Source: Kiritimatiellia bacterium (GTDB lineage Bacteria; Verrucomicrobiota; Kiritimatiellia; CAIQIC01; Lenti-01). Taken from it: 35,854 nucleotides of DNA. This document shows, in pieces, positions 14,897 to 22,655 of this stretch; position 1 is the first letter of the stretch, and each line of letters starts with the position of its first letter. The DNA lies in contig JAFYAC010000015.1 in the NCBI GenBank assembly GCA_017540905.1, forward strand, positions 1 through 35,854, read 5' to 3'. The notes under the pieces are model-generated. The model made no database searches and had not been told where the DNA came from. It saw only the letters and a program-made list of their open reading frames with translations. A program made the translations under genes and the position numbers.

Positions 14897-16110
14897 AGAT
14901 TGCCACTCTTTACACCCTCTACGGGCGGCGGGCCGGAGCCGAAATGTGCTTCGAGAAGACCTTGGAAGCCATGGTGCGCCAGGCCTCCGGCATCCACTGG
15001 ACCGTCCTCTGCAACCGCGAGTCGGAGTCCATCCTCCGGGCGATGGCCCTTCCGGACACCGAAACGGTCCGCGTTCCCGATTTGGACAACCAGTTCCGCA
15101 AGGCATTCTGGTTGGAATTCCGCTCGCCCGCCTTCTTCCGCAACCACCCTCAGGATGCCTTCTGGAATCCGAGCGGGTGCAACCACTTCCCCGGCAGATG
15201 GCCCTTCCCGACGGTCACGACCTTCCACGACCTCGGCGAATATCACGTCCGCGGCAAATACGATTTCAAGCGGACGGTCTTCCGCAAATGGATTTGCATT
15301 CCCCGGTCGGTCCGCCGTTCCGCCGCCTTCACCGCCGTCTCCCGCTTCACCGCGGAAGACATGCGGCGCATCCTCGGTCTGGACGCCGTGCGGGTCGTCC
15401 TCAACGGACCTTCCCCCTATCGGATCGAACATCGCCCGGATGCCCGCGGCATCATCGCCCGGGAGCTCGGTCCTGACGCCCTCGGGACTCCTTTCTGGTT
15501 TGTCCCTGGCCGGACCGACTACGTTGGGAAGGGGCTCGACCTGGTTTTGACTGCCGCGGAAAATGCCTTGCGGACCGGTCGCGGCATCGGGCGGATCTTT
15601 TTCGCCGGCCCGCAAGGGGACGGCCACGCCACCTTCGCCGCCCGCCTGTCGCGGGCCGATGGCGGGCGGGGCCTTTTCCGTTATCTTGGCCGCGTGCCGG
15701 AAGAACTCCTCGTGTCGCTCTACCAGGAGTGTTTCGCCGTCATCCTTGCCTCCCGCTTCGAAGGCTTCGGATTCCCCGTCCTCGAAGCCATGGATGCAGG
15801 CGCACCGGTCATCTGCTCCGATGCCGGCTCCTTGCCGGAAATCGCCGGCGACGCCGCCCTGCTGTTCCCGGCGGGAGATGCCGCCGCCCTGGAAGAACGC
15901 ATGGAACGCCTCCGTGCCGGGCCCGCCCTGCGTGCCGCCCTGTGCGGCAGGGGAAAGACCCGGAGCCAGGCCTTCTCCTGGAACGCTTGCGGCCGGGAGA
16001 TGCTCGGGTTGATTCGGTCGGTTGCCGCGGACGGCCACCGCCGCAAGCCCCGGAAGTCCGCCGGGTTGCCGCACTCATCTCCTCCCGGGGAAAAGGAATC
16101 GAACGCATGA
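14893..16110 (+). CDS. Glycosyltransferase family 4
   Basis: The 405-residue protein starts MKIATLYTLYGRRAGAEMCF, a GT4-type acceptor domain. The donor half has FWFVPGRTDYVGKGLDLVL, RIFFAGPQGDG, FRYLGRVPEELLVSLYQEC and SRFEGFGFPVLEAMDAGAPVI, with a complete E-x7-E pair (Glu290/Glu298) followed by GSLPEIAGDAALLF. It closely resembles mannosyl- or rhamnosyl-type retaining enzymes of O-antigen clusters. The last 30 residues are Lys/Arg/Pro-rich and outside the fold. The start overlaps the GT2 stop (ATGA), and the stop overlaps the next start in the same way. Confidence 0.88.
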   Translation: MKIATLYTLYGRRAGAEMCFEKTLEAMVRQASGIHWTVLCNRESESILRAMALPDTETVRVPDLDNQFRKAFWLEFRSPAFFRNHPQDAFWNPSGCNHFPGRWPFPTVTTFHDLGEYHVRGKYDFKRTVFRKWICIPRSVRRSAAFTAVSRFTAEDMRRILGLDAVRVVLNGPSPYRIEHRPDARGIIARELGPDALGTPFWFVPGRTDYVGKGLDLVLTAAENALRTGRGIGRIFFAGPQGDGHATFAARLSRADGGRGLFRYLGRVPEELLVSLYQECFAVILASRFEGFGFPVLEAMDAGAPVICSDAGSLPEIAGDAALLFPAGDAAALEERMERLRAGPALRAALCGRGKTRSQAFSWNACGREMLGLIRSVAADGHRRKPRKSAGLPHSSPPGEKESNA

Positions 16111-17456
16111 CAGAATCCAACAGCGCAAGCATGTCCCCACCCTGTTCTGGTGGGCCGCGGTTCCGGGAGCCGGCGGCAGGTTCCGGGAAGCGCCTGCGGA
16201 ACGGCCGTATCGCGGAGGTGCTGGTTTTCGCCCTGGGCTTGGGGATGGGATTGGCCTTCGGTTTTTTCGCGCTGGGCCATCTTCCGGAGGCCTGCACGGA
16301 CGTGGATGGGTTCGGGGCGTTGGGAGAGAAGTTCGCCCGCACATGGGGTTTCGGGGGATCGGTGCGCAGGGCCCCCATCTATCCGCTGTTCCTCGGACTG
16401 TTGTACCGTGCGTTCGGCATTGGCAACCATGCCGCGGTGGTATGCGCACAGGCCGTGGTGTTCGCCTTGCTTTGCCTTTCGATCCAACGCCTTTCCCTCT
16501 CGCTGTTCCATTCCCGCCGGATGGCCTTTGCCACGGGGCTGTGCGCAGTTCTCCATCCCGTGCTGTGGTGGTACGTCCCGAGACTCTGGGTTGAATTGCC
16601 CTATGCCCTGCTTGCGCTCTGGTCCACCCATGCGGCAATCCGTGCGGTCGAACGCCCGACGATGCTCCGGATGGCCGTTTTCGGCATGTCCGCCGCCGCC
16701 GCCAGCCTTTGCAAGGCAACTTCCATGCTCCTGCCGTTGTTCCTGGGCCTCGCTGTTGCAGGGGGCTGGATGGCCCGTTCACGGGCATTCGCCCACCTGG
16801 GCATCCGGTCCGTCGTGCGCTTCGTCCTGGTCCCCACCATCTCGATGTGCCTGTGCCTGGCCCCGTGGACGCTCCGCAATTGGCGTGTTGCCGGTCGTTT
16901 CGTTCCCGTTTCCGGCCACCTCCCGGTCGAATTCTTCCGCGGCACGGCCTTCGCCGACCAGAACAGTTTTCTCCTGAAAAAGGGCATCGCCGAGCTTTGG
17001 ACCGAATCGGAGAAACGGGAAACCGCCTTCATCGCGGCCGTTGGGGGCGGCCCTGGTACGGAGTTGGACGACCTGTTCGCCCGTCCCATGCGGGAATTGA
17101 TGTTTCGGACCCCCCACCGCTTTGCGGTCAAGATTCTCAAGCAAATTCCGGCGTTCTGGTCGTTGGGCGACTCGCTCCCGAAGTCCTCCTTCTTCCTGTG
17201 CAACGCCATCCTCCTCCTTGCCCTCGGCGGGCGGGGCCTGTGGCGGAGGAGGACAGAACCGGCATCGTTTTTGGTTTTCTTCACGATCGTGTATTTCAAT
17301 CTCTGTTACGCGGCCATTCTGGCCTACGCCAGATATTCCGTCGTCCTCTATCCCCTTCTGCTGCTGTATGCCGTTCCCGGCTTGGTTTCCCTGTTTCCAG
17401 AAAGCCTAGGGGGGATTCTTGCGCACAACGGACGGAAGGAAAGAATTCCGTCGTAA
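16107..17456 (+). CDS. GT39/ArnT-like membrane glycosyltransferase
   Basis: The 449-residue protein has a cytoplasmic N-terminal tail, then about ten hydrophobic helices. After the first helix comes TDVDGFGALGEKFART, where the Asp matches the essential acidic residue of PMT/ArnT-type enzymes, then RRAPIYPLFLGLLYRAFG, the usual APxYPLFL-like segment, and later PWTLRNWRVAGRFVPVS, another family hallmark. Such enzymes transfer a sugar from a polyprenyl-phosphate carrier outside the cytoplasmic membrane. Substrate unknown. It ends the ATGA-coupled operon; a short stem (17431-17437 with 17446-17452) covers its last codons but lacks a T-tract. Confidence 0.75.
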   Translation: MTESNSASMSPPCSGGPRFREPAAGSGKRLRNGRIAEVLVFALGLGMGLAFGFFALGHLPEACTDVDGFGALGEKFARTWGFGGSVRRAPIYPLFLGLLYRAFGIGNHAAVVCAQAVVFALLCLSIQRLSLSLFHSRRMAFATGLCAVLHPVLWWYVPRLWVELPYALLALWSTHAAIRAVERPTMLRMAVFGMSAAAASLCKATSMLLPLFLGLAVAGGWMARSRAFAHLGIRSVVRFVLVPTISMCLCLAPWTLRNWRVAGRFVPVSGHLPVEFFRGTAFADQNSFLLKKGIAELWTESEKRETAFIAAVGGGPGTELDDLFARPMRELMFRTPHRFAVKILKQIPAFWSLGDSLPKSSFFLCNAILLLALGGRGLWRRRTEPASFLVFFTIVYFNLCYAAILAYARYSVVLYPLLLLYAVPGLVSLFPESLGGILAHNGRKERIPS

Positions 17457-17537
17457 CTGCGTACACGCCACTCCTGGCTTGGTCGCGGCCCGGGGGCGAG
17501 GTGCCAAATAGGACGGAACGCAGGGACAGATTCCCGG

Positions 17538-17567
17538 TTGCAAACGGAGAACGGTGCGGGGTATAGT
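17538..17567 (+). promoter_or_regulatory. Candidate promoter of the flippase gene
   Basis: TTGCAA (17538-17543), 18-base spacer, TATAGT (17562-17567). It places the transcription start near 17574, downstream of the in-frame ATG at 17567 and upstream of the GTG at 17669. This supports the GTG start. Confidence 0.5.
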
Positions 17568-17668
17568 TGCGGAATCATGGGCAATGGAATGGACAGCGCG
17601 AGCGGCTTGGCGGCATTGGCCCCGGCCGGGGCTGGTTGTGCCCGCGTGCATGGGACGGGGAGCGGACG

Positions 17669-19237
17669 GTGACGCGCAACGCGAGGATTGCGTTGAACAT
17701 CGCGGCGACGTACGGCCGGAGCCTGTACGCGCTGGTAGTGGGGTTGTACACGTCGCGCTGGGCCCTCCAGGCGTTGGGTGAGGTGGATTACGGACTGGTG
17801 GGGGTCATTGGCGGACTCGTCGGGTTCATTTCGTTCTTCAACAACATGCTCGCCACCGTGGTGGGACGTTTTTACGCGGTGAGCGTGGGCCGTGCGAGCG
17901 TGGCCGAAGACCGGACGGCGGCGCTGGAGGAAACGCAGGCGTGGTTTTCGACGGCTGTGGCCATCCACACGGTGGTTCCGACGCTCCTGATGCTGGCGGG
18001 ATATCCGGCGGGCATGTGGGCGGTGCGGCATTTTCTGTCGATTCCGCCAGACCGGCTGGCGGACTGCACGTGGGTCTTCCGGTTCGTCTGCGCGGGAGCG
18101 TACCTGACGATGGTGTCGGTGCCGGTCCAGGCGATGTACACGGCCAAGCAGTACATCGCGGAGTTGACGGTGTACGCTTTCGCGACGACCACCCTCCGGG
18201 CGGTCGGCCTGTGGTACATGGTGTCGCATCCCGGCGTCTGGCTGGCCCCCTACGGGGCCATGGTCTGCCTGCTGACCGTCGCCCCGCAGGCCATCATCGC
18301 CCTCCGTGGATTCTGGCTCTTCCCCGAATGCCGCTTCCGCTGGCGCGCCGCGTGCTCGTTCCCCCGCTTGAAGGAGATCGCCTCCTTCGCGGCTTTCCAG
18401 TTTGTCGGTGCCATGGGGTATCTTGTCCGCCTCCACGGCGTCCAAGTCGTGGTCAACAAGTTTTTCGGGGCGCGTGCGAACGCGGCGATGACGGTCAGCA
18501 CAACGGTGAATGCCCAAACCCTGGCATTGTCGGCGGCTCTGGTGGGGGCCTTCCAGCCGGCCATCGTCCAGGCCTACGGGGCGGGGGAACGGGACCGGAT
18601 GCTCGCGCTCTCCTACCGGGCGTGCAAGCTGTCCGCGGTGTTCGTGCTGTTCTTCATCCTGCCCCTCGGGCTCGAAATCCGCGAAGTGCTCCGCCTCTGG
18701 CTCGGCAACCCGCCCGCGGGCGCGGCCGGTCTCTGCCTGCTGACATTCGCGGTGACCCTGCTCGACCAAAGCACCGTCGGGCACCGCATGGCCATCATGG
18801 CCTGTCCGCGGCAGGCGCTGTTCCAGATGGCCACGGGCGGGGTGGAAGTCCTCACGCTGCCCATCGCCGTGGCATGGTGCATGCTCGGCGGGAACCTGCA
18901 TTGCGTCATGTGGAGCGTGCTGGCCGCGTTCGGCGCGGGCGTTTCCGTGCGTGTCGTCTTTGCCCGGCGCATGGTTGGAATGTCGGCACGCTACTGGGCA
19001 GGACGCATCCTGCTCCCGCTGGCGGGAGTGGCCCTCGCGGCCTGTGCCGCGGGCGCTCTCCCGCGGCTCTGGCTCCCACGCTCTCCCCTGCGGGTACTCG
19101 CCGCCACCGGCCTTTGCGAAACAGTTCTGCTGGGACTCGCCTGGACCCTGCTTTTCGACATGGCGGAACGCGGTTATGCAATCGCCAAGATCCGCTCCGT
19201 CTGGGAGCGCATCGCGAAAGGGACGAAACCCCAATGA
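17669..19237 (+). CDS. Wzx-like polysaccharide flippase (MOP superfamily)
   Basis: The 522-residue protein has about 12-14 hydrophobic helices. Its start VTRNARIALNIAATYGRSLYALVVGLYTSRWALQALG resembles the first helix pair of RfbX/Wzx-type lipid-linked oligosaccharide flippases, and GEVDYGLVGVIGGLVGFISFFNN fits the second. It would move the undecaprenyl-linked repeat unit across the cytoplasmic membrane, supplying the polymerase/ligase encoded upstream. The GTG start is favoured by GGGGAG six bases upstream and by the promoter position; the open frame extends 34 codons further. It stands 212 bases after the operon with its own promoter. Confidence 0.8.
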   Translation: MTRNARIALNIAATYGRSLYALVVGLYTSRWALQALGEVDYGLVGVIGGLVGFISFFNNMLATVVGRFYAVSVGRASVAEDRTAALEETQAWFSTAVAIHTVVPTLLMLAGYPAGMWAVRHFLSIPPDRLADCTWVFRFVCAGAYLTMVSVPVQAMYTAKQYIAELTVYAFATTTLRAVGLWYMVSHPGVWLAPYGAMVCLLTVAPQAIIALRGFWLFPECRFRWRAACSFPRLKEIASFAAFQFVGAMGYLVRLHGVQVVVNKFFGARANAAMTVSTTVNAQTLALSAALVGAFQPAIVQAYGAGERDRMLALSYRACKLSAVFVLFFILPLGLEIREVLRLWLGNPPAGAAGLCLLTFAVTLLDQSTVGHRMAIMACPRQALFQMATGGVEVLTLPIAVAWCMLGGNLHCVMWSVLAAFGAGVSVRVVFARRMVGMSARYWAGRILLPLAGVALAACAAGALPRLWLPRSPLRVLAATGLCETVLLGLAWTLLFDMAERGYAIAKIRSVWERIAKGTKPQ

Positions 19238-19410
19238 CCCAACCTCGCAGCCCGGCCGGCGGACACGCGACAGCCCAAAGCGATATCTGCCCTCGGGCTC
19301 CGTGGGCTGCGACTGGAAATCGCCAGCGGACTGCCAGCTCGGGACGGAAGACGCCCGAATCCAGCTGAAAAGACTCTCCCCGAAAATGCAAGGGAGACCC
19401 CATGTACTAA

Positions 19411-19529
19411 AATGGCAGCGGCATGGAGGCAACTGGAAAGCATTCCATGCGTTTGGCAGGACACGGCGGCGAAGGGACTCGCCGCCCTACCCCGAAAACA
19501 TGCGAAAGAATGACCTTTGCGCCGTACTA
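19411..19529. repeat. REP-B long unit, copy 2
   Basis: Nearly the same sequence as 7501-7618: the AATGGAAAGC-type palindrome (here with one change), TTTGGCAGG, then GGCGGCGAAGGGACTCGCCGCC and CTACCCC, and a shared tail GCGAAAGAATG. The last bases hold the stop codon of the adjoining methyltransferase. The preceding 19238-19410 shows no gene or clear structure. Confidence 0.75.
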
Positions 19530-20219
19530 GTGGTATACCATGAACGACTTCGTGATGCCGCCCACGCGCTCACGGGCAATCGTGGCTTCCGGGAACAGGC
19601 ACATCAGGTCATTTTGGCGCAACAAAGTGATTTCGCGCGCGATTTTCAGGCTGTCCTGCCAATCCTTCCCCTGGGGCCAGAACCCGAGCTCGAAGGAACG
19701 GATGAAAACGGCTTTCAGCCAAACGGGGAAGAACTGGAAGAAGGGGAACAGGAAATGGGGTTCCACCGGGAAATACCGGTTCGGCGTCTGCAAGAAGTAG
19801 TGCTCGCCCACCCGCCGCATTTCGTCGGCCATCTTCTGCCATTCGCGTTCCCGTCCCACGTGTTCGATGCAGCTGTTGCTGAATACCAGATCGTATGCCT
19901 TGTCCGCCACCCCGGCCAAGTCCGTCGCGTCCCCTTCCACCGACTGCATGTTCGGCACGGGTTCGGGCAACTTCGACCTCTCTATGTTCAAAAGGGTCAG
20001 GTCCAGGGAATCGAACAGCGGGAATTCCATCGCCTTCCAGAACCGGTACGTTCCCCCGATGTCCAGGACCTTGACTTTCCTGCCGTCCCGGATGGCATCT
20101 CCGAAATGCTCCAGAACGAACTTCTCCAGCACGGCCATCCGCTGTTTCCTCAGCTTGTTCGTGACGCTCCCGGGATTGTACGAACTCGCCTGGAACCTGA
20201 TTCGTTCCCAAAGACTCAT
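19527..20219 (-). CDS. Class I SAM-dependent methyltransferase
   Basis: The 230-residue protein has the SAM-binding motif KVLDIGGTYRF (residues 50-60), an acidic loop LLNIERS, VEGDATDL (94-101) and DLVFSNSCIEHVG (110-122). These are the landmarks of a type 11 methyltransferase. C-terminal hydrophobic and aromatic residues (FLFPFFQFFPVWLKAVF) suggest membrane association, as in some lipid- or glycan-linked O-methyltransferases. The substrate is not apparent. It is transcribed divergently from licD and has a near-consensus promoter. The ATG follows GGAAGGG by two to five bases. Confidence 0.85.
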   Translation of the reverse strand: MSLWERIRFQASSYNPGSVTNKLRKQRMAVLEKFVLEHFGDAIRDGRKVKVLDIGGTYRFWKAMEFPLFDSLDLTLLNIERSKLPEPVPNMQSVEGDATDLAGVADKAYDLVFSNSCIEHVGREREWQKMADEMRRVGEHYFLQTPNRYFPVEPHFLFPFFQFFPVWLKAVFIRSFELGFWPQGKDWQDSLKIAREITLLRQNDLMCLFPEATIARERVGGITKSFMVYH

Positions 20220-20324
20220 TGCCCTTCCTTTTCCTTTCTCTTGCCGCTTGCCCGAAGGTCCGCCAGCCCGCCGGACGCAACTCCTTCGGACAACGGAACC
20301 CAGACATTCCGTGAATGGCACGAC

Positions 20325-20353
20325 ATCATGGCCACTTCCCGATTGCCTGTCAA
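20325..20353 (-). promoter_or_regulatory. Promoter of the methyltransferase gene
   Basis: Minus strand: perfect TTGACA (20348-20353), 17-base spacer, CATGAT (20325-20330). Its leader is about 100 bases. Confidence 0.7.
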
Positions 20354-20376
20354 CCCAAGTTCCCGGCCATCTGGGA

Positions 20377-20406
20377 TTGAGATAATGGAGGAATGGGGTG
20401 TACAAT
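20377..20406 (+). promoter_or_regulatory. Candidate promoter of the LicD-family gene
   Basis: TTGAGA (20377-20382), 18-base spacer, TACAAT (20401-20406), about 50 bases before the licD-like ATG; divergent from the methyltransferase promoter 24 bases away. Confidence 0.55.
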
Positions 20407-20464
20407 GGTTGCCGAACGATGATGGTCGGCATACGCTGGCGAACCGAACGGGAATGGCAACACC

Positions 20465-21289
20465 ATGGAAAATCCAAAACTGGCAAAGCTCCGCGCGCTG
20501 GAAGTGAAAATCGCGCTGGAAATCCAGCGGGTCTGCGACAAGAACGGACTGCGCTGTTTCTTGGTCTACGGCACCCTCCTGGGGGCGGTGCGGCACGGGG
20601 GGTTCATCCCCTGGGACGACGACATGGACATGGGCATGCTCCGCGCGGACTACGAGAAGTTCGCGGAAGCCTGCAAGACCGACCTGGGGCCGGAATTCCT
20701 CTGGCAGTCCTGGGACAACGATCCGTCCTATCCCTTTCCCGCCGGCAAGGTCCGGCTGAAGGGGACGCATACGCAGGAGAAATTTTCCCCCGAGGGCGTG
20801 GAAGACGGCATTTACGTCGATGTGTTTCCCTACGATGCGGTCTCCGATGTCGCATGGAAACGCCGCGTCCAGGGTTGGTGGCATTATTGCGGGAAACGTC
20901 TGCTGTGGATGAAAAAGGGCTATGGGCGGTGCATCCGCGACGAGTCGTTCACCCAGCGCCTCAGATACGACGTCACCATGGCCCTGGTCCGCTTCGTGCC
21001 CTATGATTGGTTGCGCCGCCGCGTCGCGCGGGCGCTGACGCGCTACAACGGACAGCATACCCGCCAGGTGGCCAGCTACGAAAAATACGCCATCGACCGC
21101 GAGTGGGTCGATGATTTGATCCCCCTTTCCTTCGAAGGGGAACAGTTCCGGGCCATCCGCGCCTACGACGCCGACCTGCGCAACATCTACGGGGACTACA
21201 TGGAACTGCCGCCGGAAAGCGAACGGTTCTGCCACGAGTTCCGGCGGCTGGATTTCGGCCCCTACGCCGAGGGCGGGGAACCGGGCTGA
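20465..21289 (+). CDS. LicD-family phospho-alcohol transferase
   Basis: The 274-residue protein carries the LicD hallmark VYGTLLGAVRHGGFIPWDDD (residues 34-53) followed by MDMGM; the Asp51-Asp53 and Asp55 cluster binds metal and the nucleotide substrate. LicD enzymes transfer phosphocholine or other phospho-alcohols from CDP-activated donors to sugar hydroxyls. Later segments YVDVFPYD and the C-terminal PLSFEGEQFRAIRAYDADLRNIYGDYM also fit the family. There is no signal peptide, so it acts at the cytoplasmic face. It converges with a five-gene operon that contains a cytidylyltransferase, a likely source of its donor. The usual choline genes (licA, licB, licC) are absent, so the transferred group may not be choline. 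Confidence 0.88.
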   Translation: MENPKLAKLRALEVKIALEIQRVCDKNGLRCFLVYGTLLGAVRHGGFIPWDDDMDMGMLRADYEKFAEACKTDLGPEFLWQSWDNDPSYPFPAGKVRLKGTHTQEKFSPEGVEDGIYVDVFPYDAVSDVAWKRRVQGWWHYCGKRLLWMKKGYGRCIRDESFTQRLRYDVTMALVRFVPYDWLRRRVARALTRYNGQHTRQVASYEKYAIDREWVDDLIPLSFEGEQFRAIRAYDADLRNIYGDYMELPPESERFCHEFRRLDFGPYAEGGEPG

Positions 21290-21302
21290 CGGCATCCGCC
21301 GC

Positions 21303-21324
21303 GCCGGAACGCTTGCGTCCCGGC
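21303..21324. terminator. Hairpin between convergent genes
   Basis: GCCGGAACG and CGTCCCGGC pair with one mismatch around a CTTG loop. A short T-rich stretch follows on the plus strand. It sits between licD and the oppositely oriented fusion gene and could serve both directions weakly. Confidence 0.45.
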
Positions 21325-21368
21325 ATTTCCGTATTCCCTCCGCCCGCTTCCGTTCCCCCCTGCGCGGT

Positions 21369-22655
21369 TCATCGCTCCGCGCCGTCCGCTTTGCCGGTCA
21401 ATTCCGCGATGGCGGCCGACTCCATCTGCGTCACGTTGCCGCATCCGCGGCCCATCGCGACGGTCCGGGCGAATGCCACCAGCTCCGCGCGGATGCCTTC
21501 CCCGTCCAGCTGGTAGAAATAGCGCCGGTTCAGGCCGGGGTCTTCGTGCCGCTCCTCGAAGTAGTCCGTCTTCCACCACGGCGCCGGCACGTAGATGTAT
21601 CCGTCCGTCCCGGAAACCACCAGTTCCCCCTCGGATTTGACGCCCTTGCCCACTTTCACCGACGCCACCGCGTTCCCGTATTCGAAATCGTATTTCGTGA
21701 ACAGGTCGAAATCGTCCGCCCCTTCCGCGAAAAACGATTTCCGGCGCACCCGATCCCAGTGCGTTCCCAGCAGATGGAACACCGCCAGGAGGCCGGTCGG
21801 GGCCCAGGCCTGCCGCGAATTCCAGCGCGTGGCCAGTTCCGATGCGTCCTTCCAGGGCGGCATCAGGCTCGTGCAGGTTGCATCCACCGACACCACCCGG
21901 CCGATCTTCCCCGACTTCACCACCAGCAGCATCCGGTTGTAGGCCGTTGAATAGGCCGTCTTGATGGCATCCATCAGGACCAGGCCCTTCGCCTCCGCGA
22001 GCGCGGCCAGTTCCCGGAATTCCTTCCCCGACAACGCCACGGGCGACTCGCACAGCACGTGCATTCCCGCCTTCAGGGCCGCACGGACGTCCGCCGCGTG
22101 CCGCCGTGGGTGCGACGCCACGTATACCGCATCGCATTTTTCCGCCAGGCGTTCCACCCCCGCCTCGCCTTCGCCGCACTGCCACCCGATGCCCATGCCG
22201 TTCACCCATGCCGCCTCCCGCCGGAATTTATCCGCCAGCCCGGCCATGCCGAACAGTCCCAGCCGGACGCCCCGTTGGGCACCCCGGATCTCGCTGGAAC
22301 TCACCCCTTCCGTGCGCGGCAGGTACACCACCTCGCACCACTCCCGCAGATAGTCGAACTTGCCCTCCCAGTCGTTGCCCACCGTGAAGACGTCCACGCC
22401 CAGCCGCCGGATGTCGTCGATCTTCTGCCCCTCGTATTCCTCCACGAGGATTTCATCCGCCAACCCCAGGCCTTTGACCGCCTCCACCCGTTCCATCAGG
22501 GGCTGGGCCGCGTTGATTTTGCCCCGGGTCCGGTCGTAGTCGTCGCTCGTCACGCCAACGATCAGCCAGTCTCCCAGCGCCTTCGCCCGTTCCAGCAGCC
22601 GTCGGTGACCCTCGTGCAGGCAGTCGAACGTCCCGTATGTGATGACCTTTCTCAT
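21369..22655 (-). CDS. Cytidylyltransferase fused to a Gfo/Idh/MocA-type oxidoreductase domain
   Basis: The 428-residue protein has two domains. Residues 1-125 form a TagD/glycerol-3-phosphate-type cytidylyltransferase: GTFDCLHEGH with His14/His17 (HxGH), then VGNDWEGKFDYL and RTEGVSSSEIR (114-124). This domain would join CTP to a phospho-alcohol. Residues 129-428 resemble a Gfo/Idh/MocA NAD(P)-dependent oxidoreductase: VRLGLFGMAGLADKF (Rossmann), DAVYVASHPRRHAADVRAAL, HVLCESPVALSGKE and LLGTHWDRV. The usual EKP lysine is serine (ESP, Ser204), and the typical dinucleotide loop is shifted, so catalysis may be altered. It is coupled by an ATGA overlap to the aminotransferase gene. The role may be making a CDP-linked, oxidised or aminated alcohol for LicD. 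Confidence 0.85.
   Translation of the reverse strand: MRKVITYGTFDCLHEGHRRLLERAKALGDWLIVGVTSDDYDRTRGKINAAQPLMERVEAVKGLGLADEILVEEYEGQKIDDIRRLGVDVFTVGNDWEGKFDYLREWCEVVYLPRTEGVSSSEIRGAQRGVRLGLFGMAGLADKFRREAAWVNGMGIGWQCGEGEAGVERLAEKCDAVYVASHPRRHAADVRAALKAGMHVLCESPVALSGKEFRELAALAEAKGLVLMDAIKTAYSTAYNRMLLVVKSGKIGRVVSVDATCTSLMPPWKDASELATRWNSRQAWAPTGLLAVFHLLGTHWDRVRRKSFFAEGADDFDLFTKYDFEYGNAVASVKVGKGVKSEGELVVSGTDGYIYVPAPWWKTDYFEERHEDPGLNRRYFYQLDGEGIRAELVAFARTVAMGRGCGNVTQMESAAIAELTGKADGAER

Noticed and set aside
17348-19432. Minus-strand frame of nearly 700 codons opposite the flippase
   Set aside because: Arg/Pro/His-rich composition and no domain; the plus-strand frame has clear helices, ribosome site and promoter.
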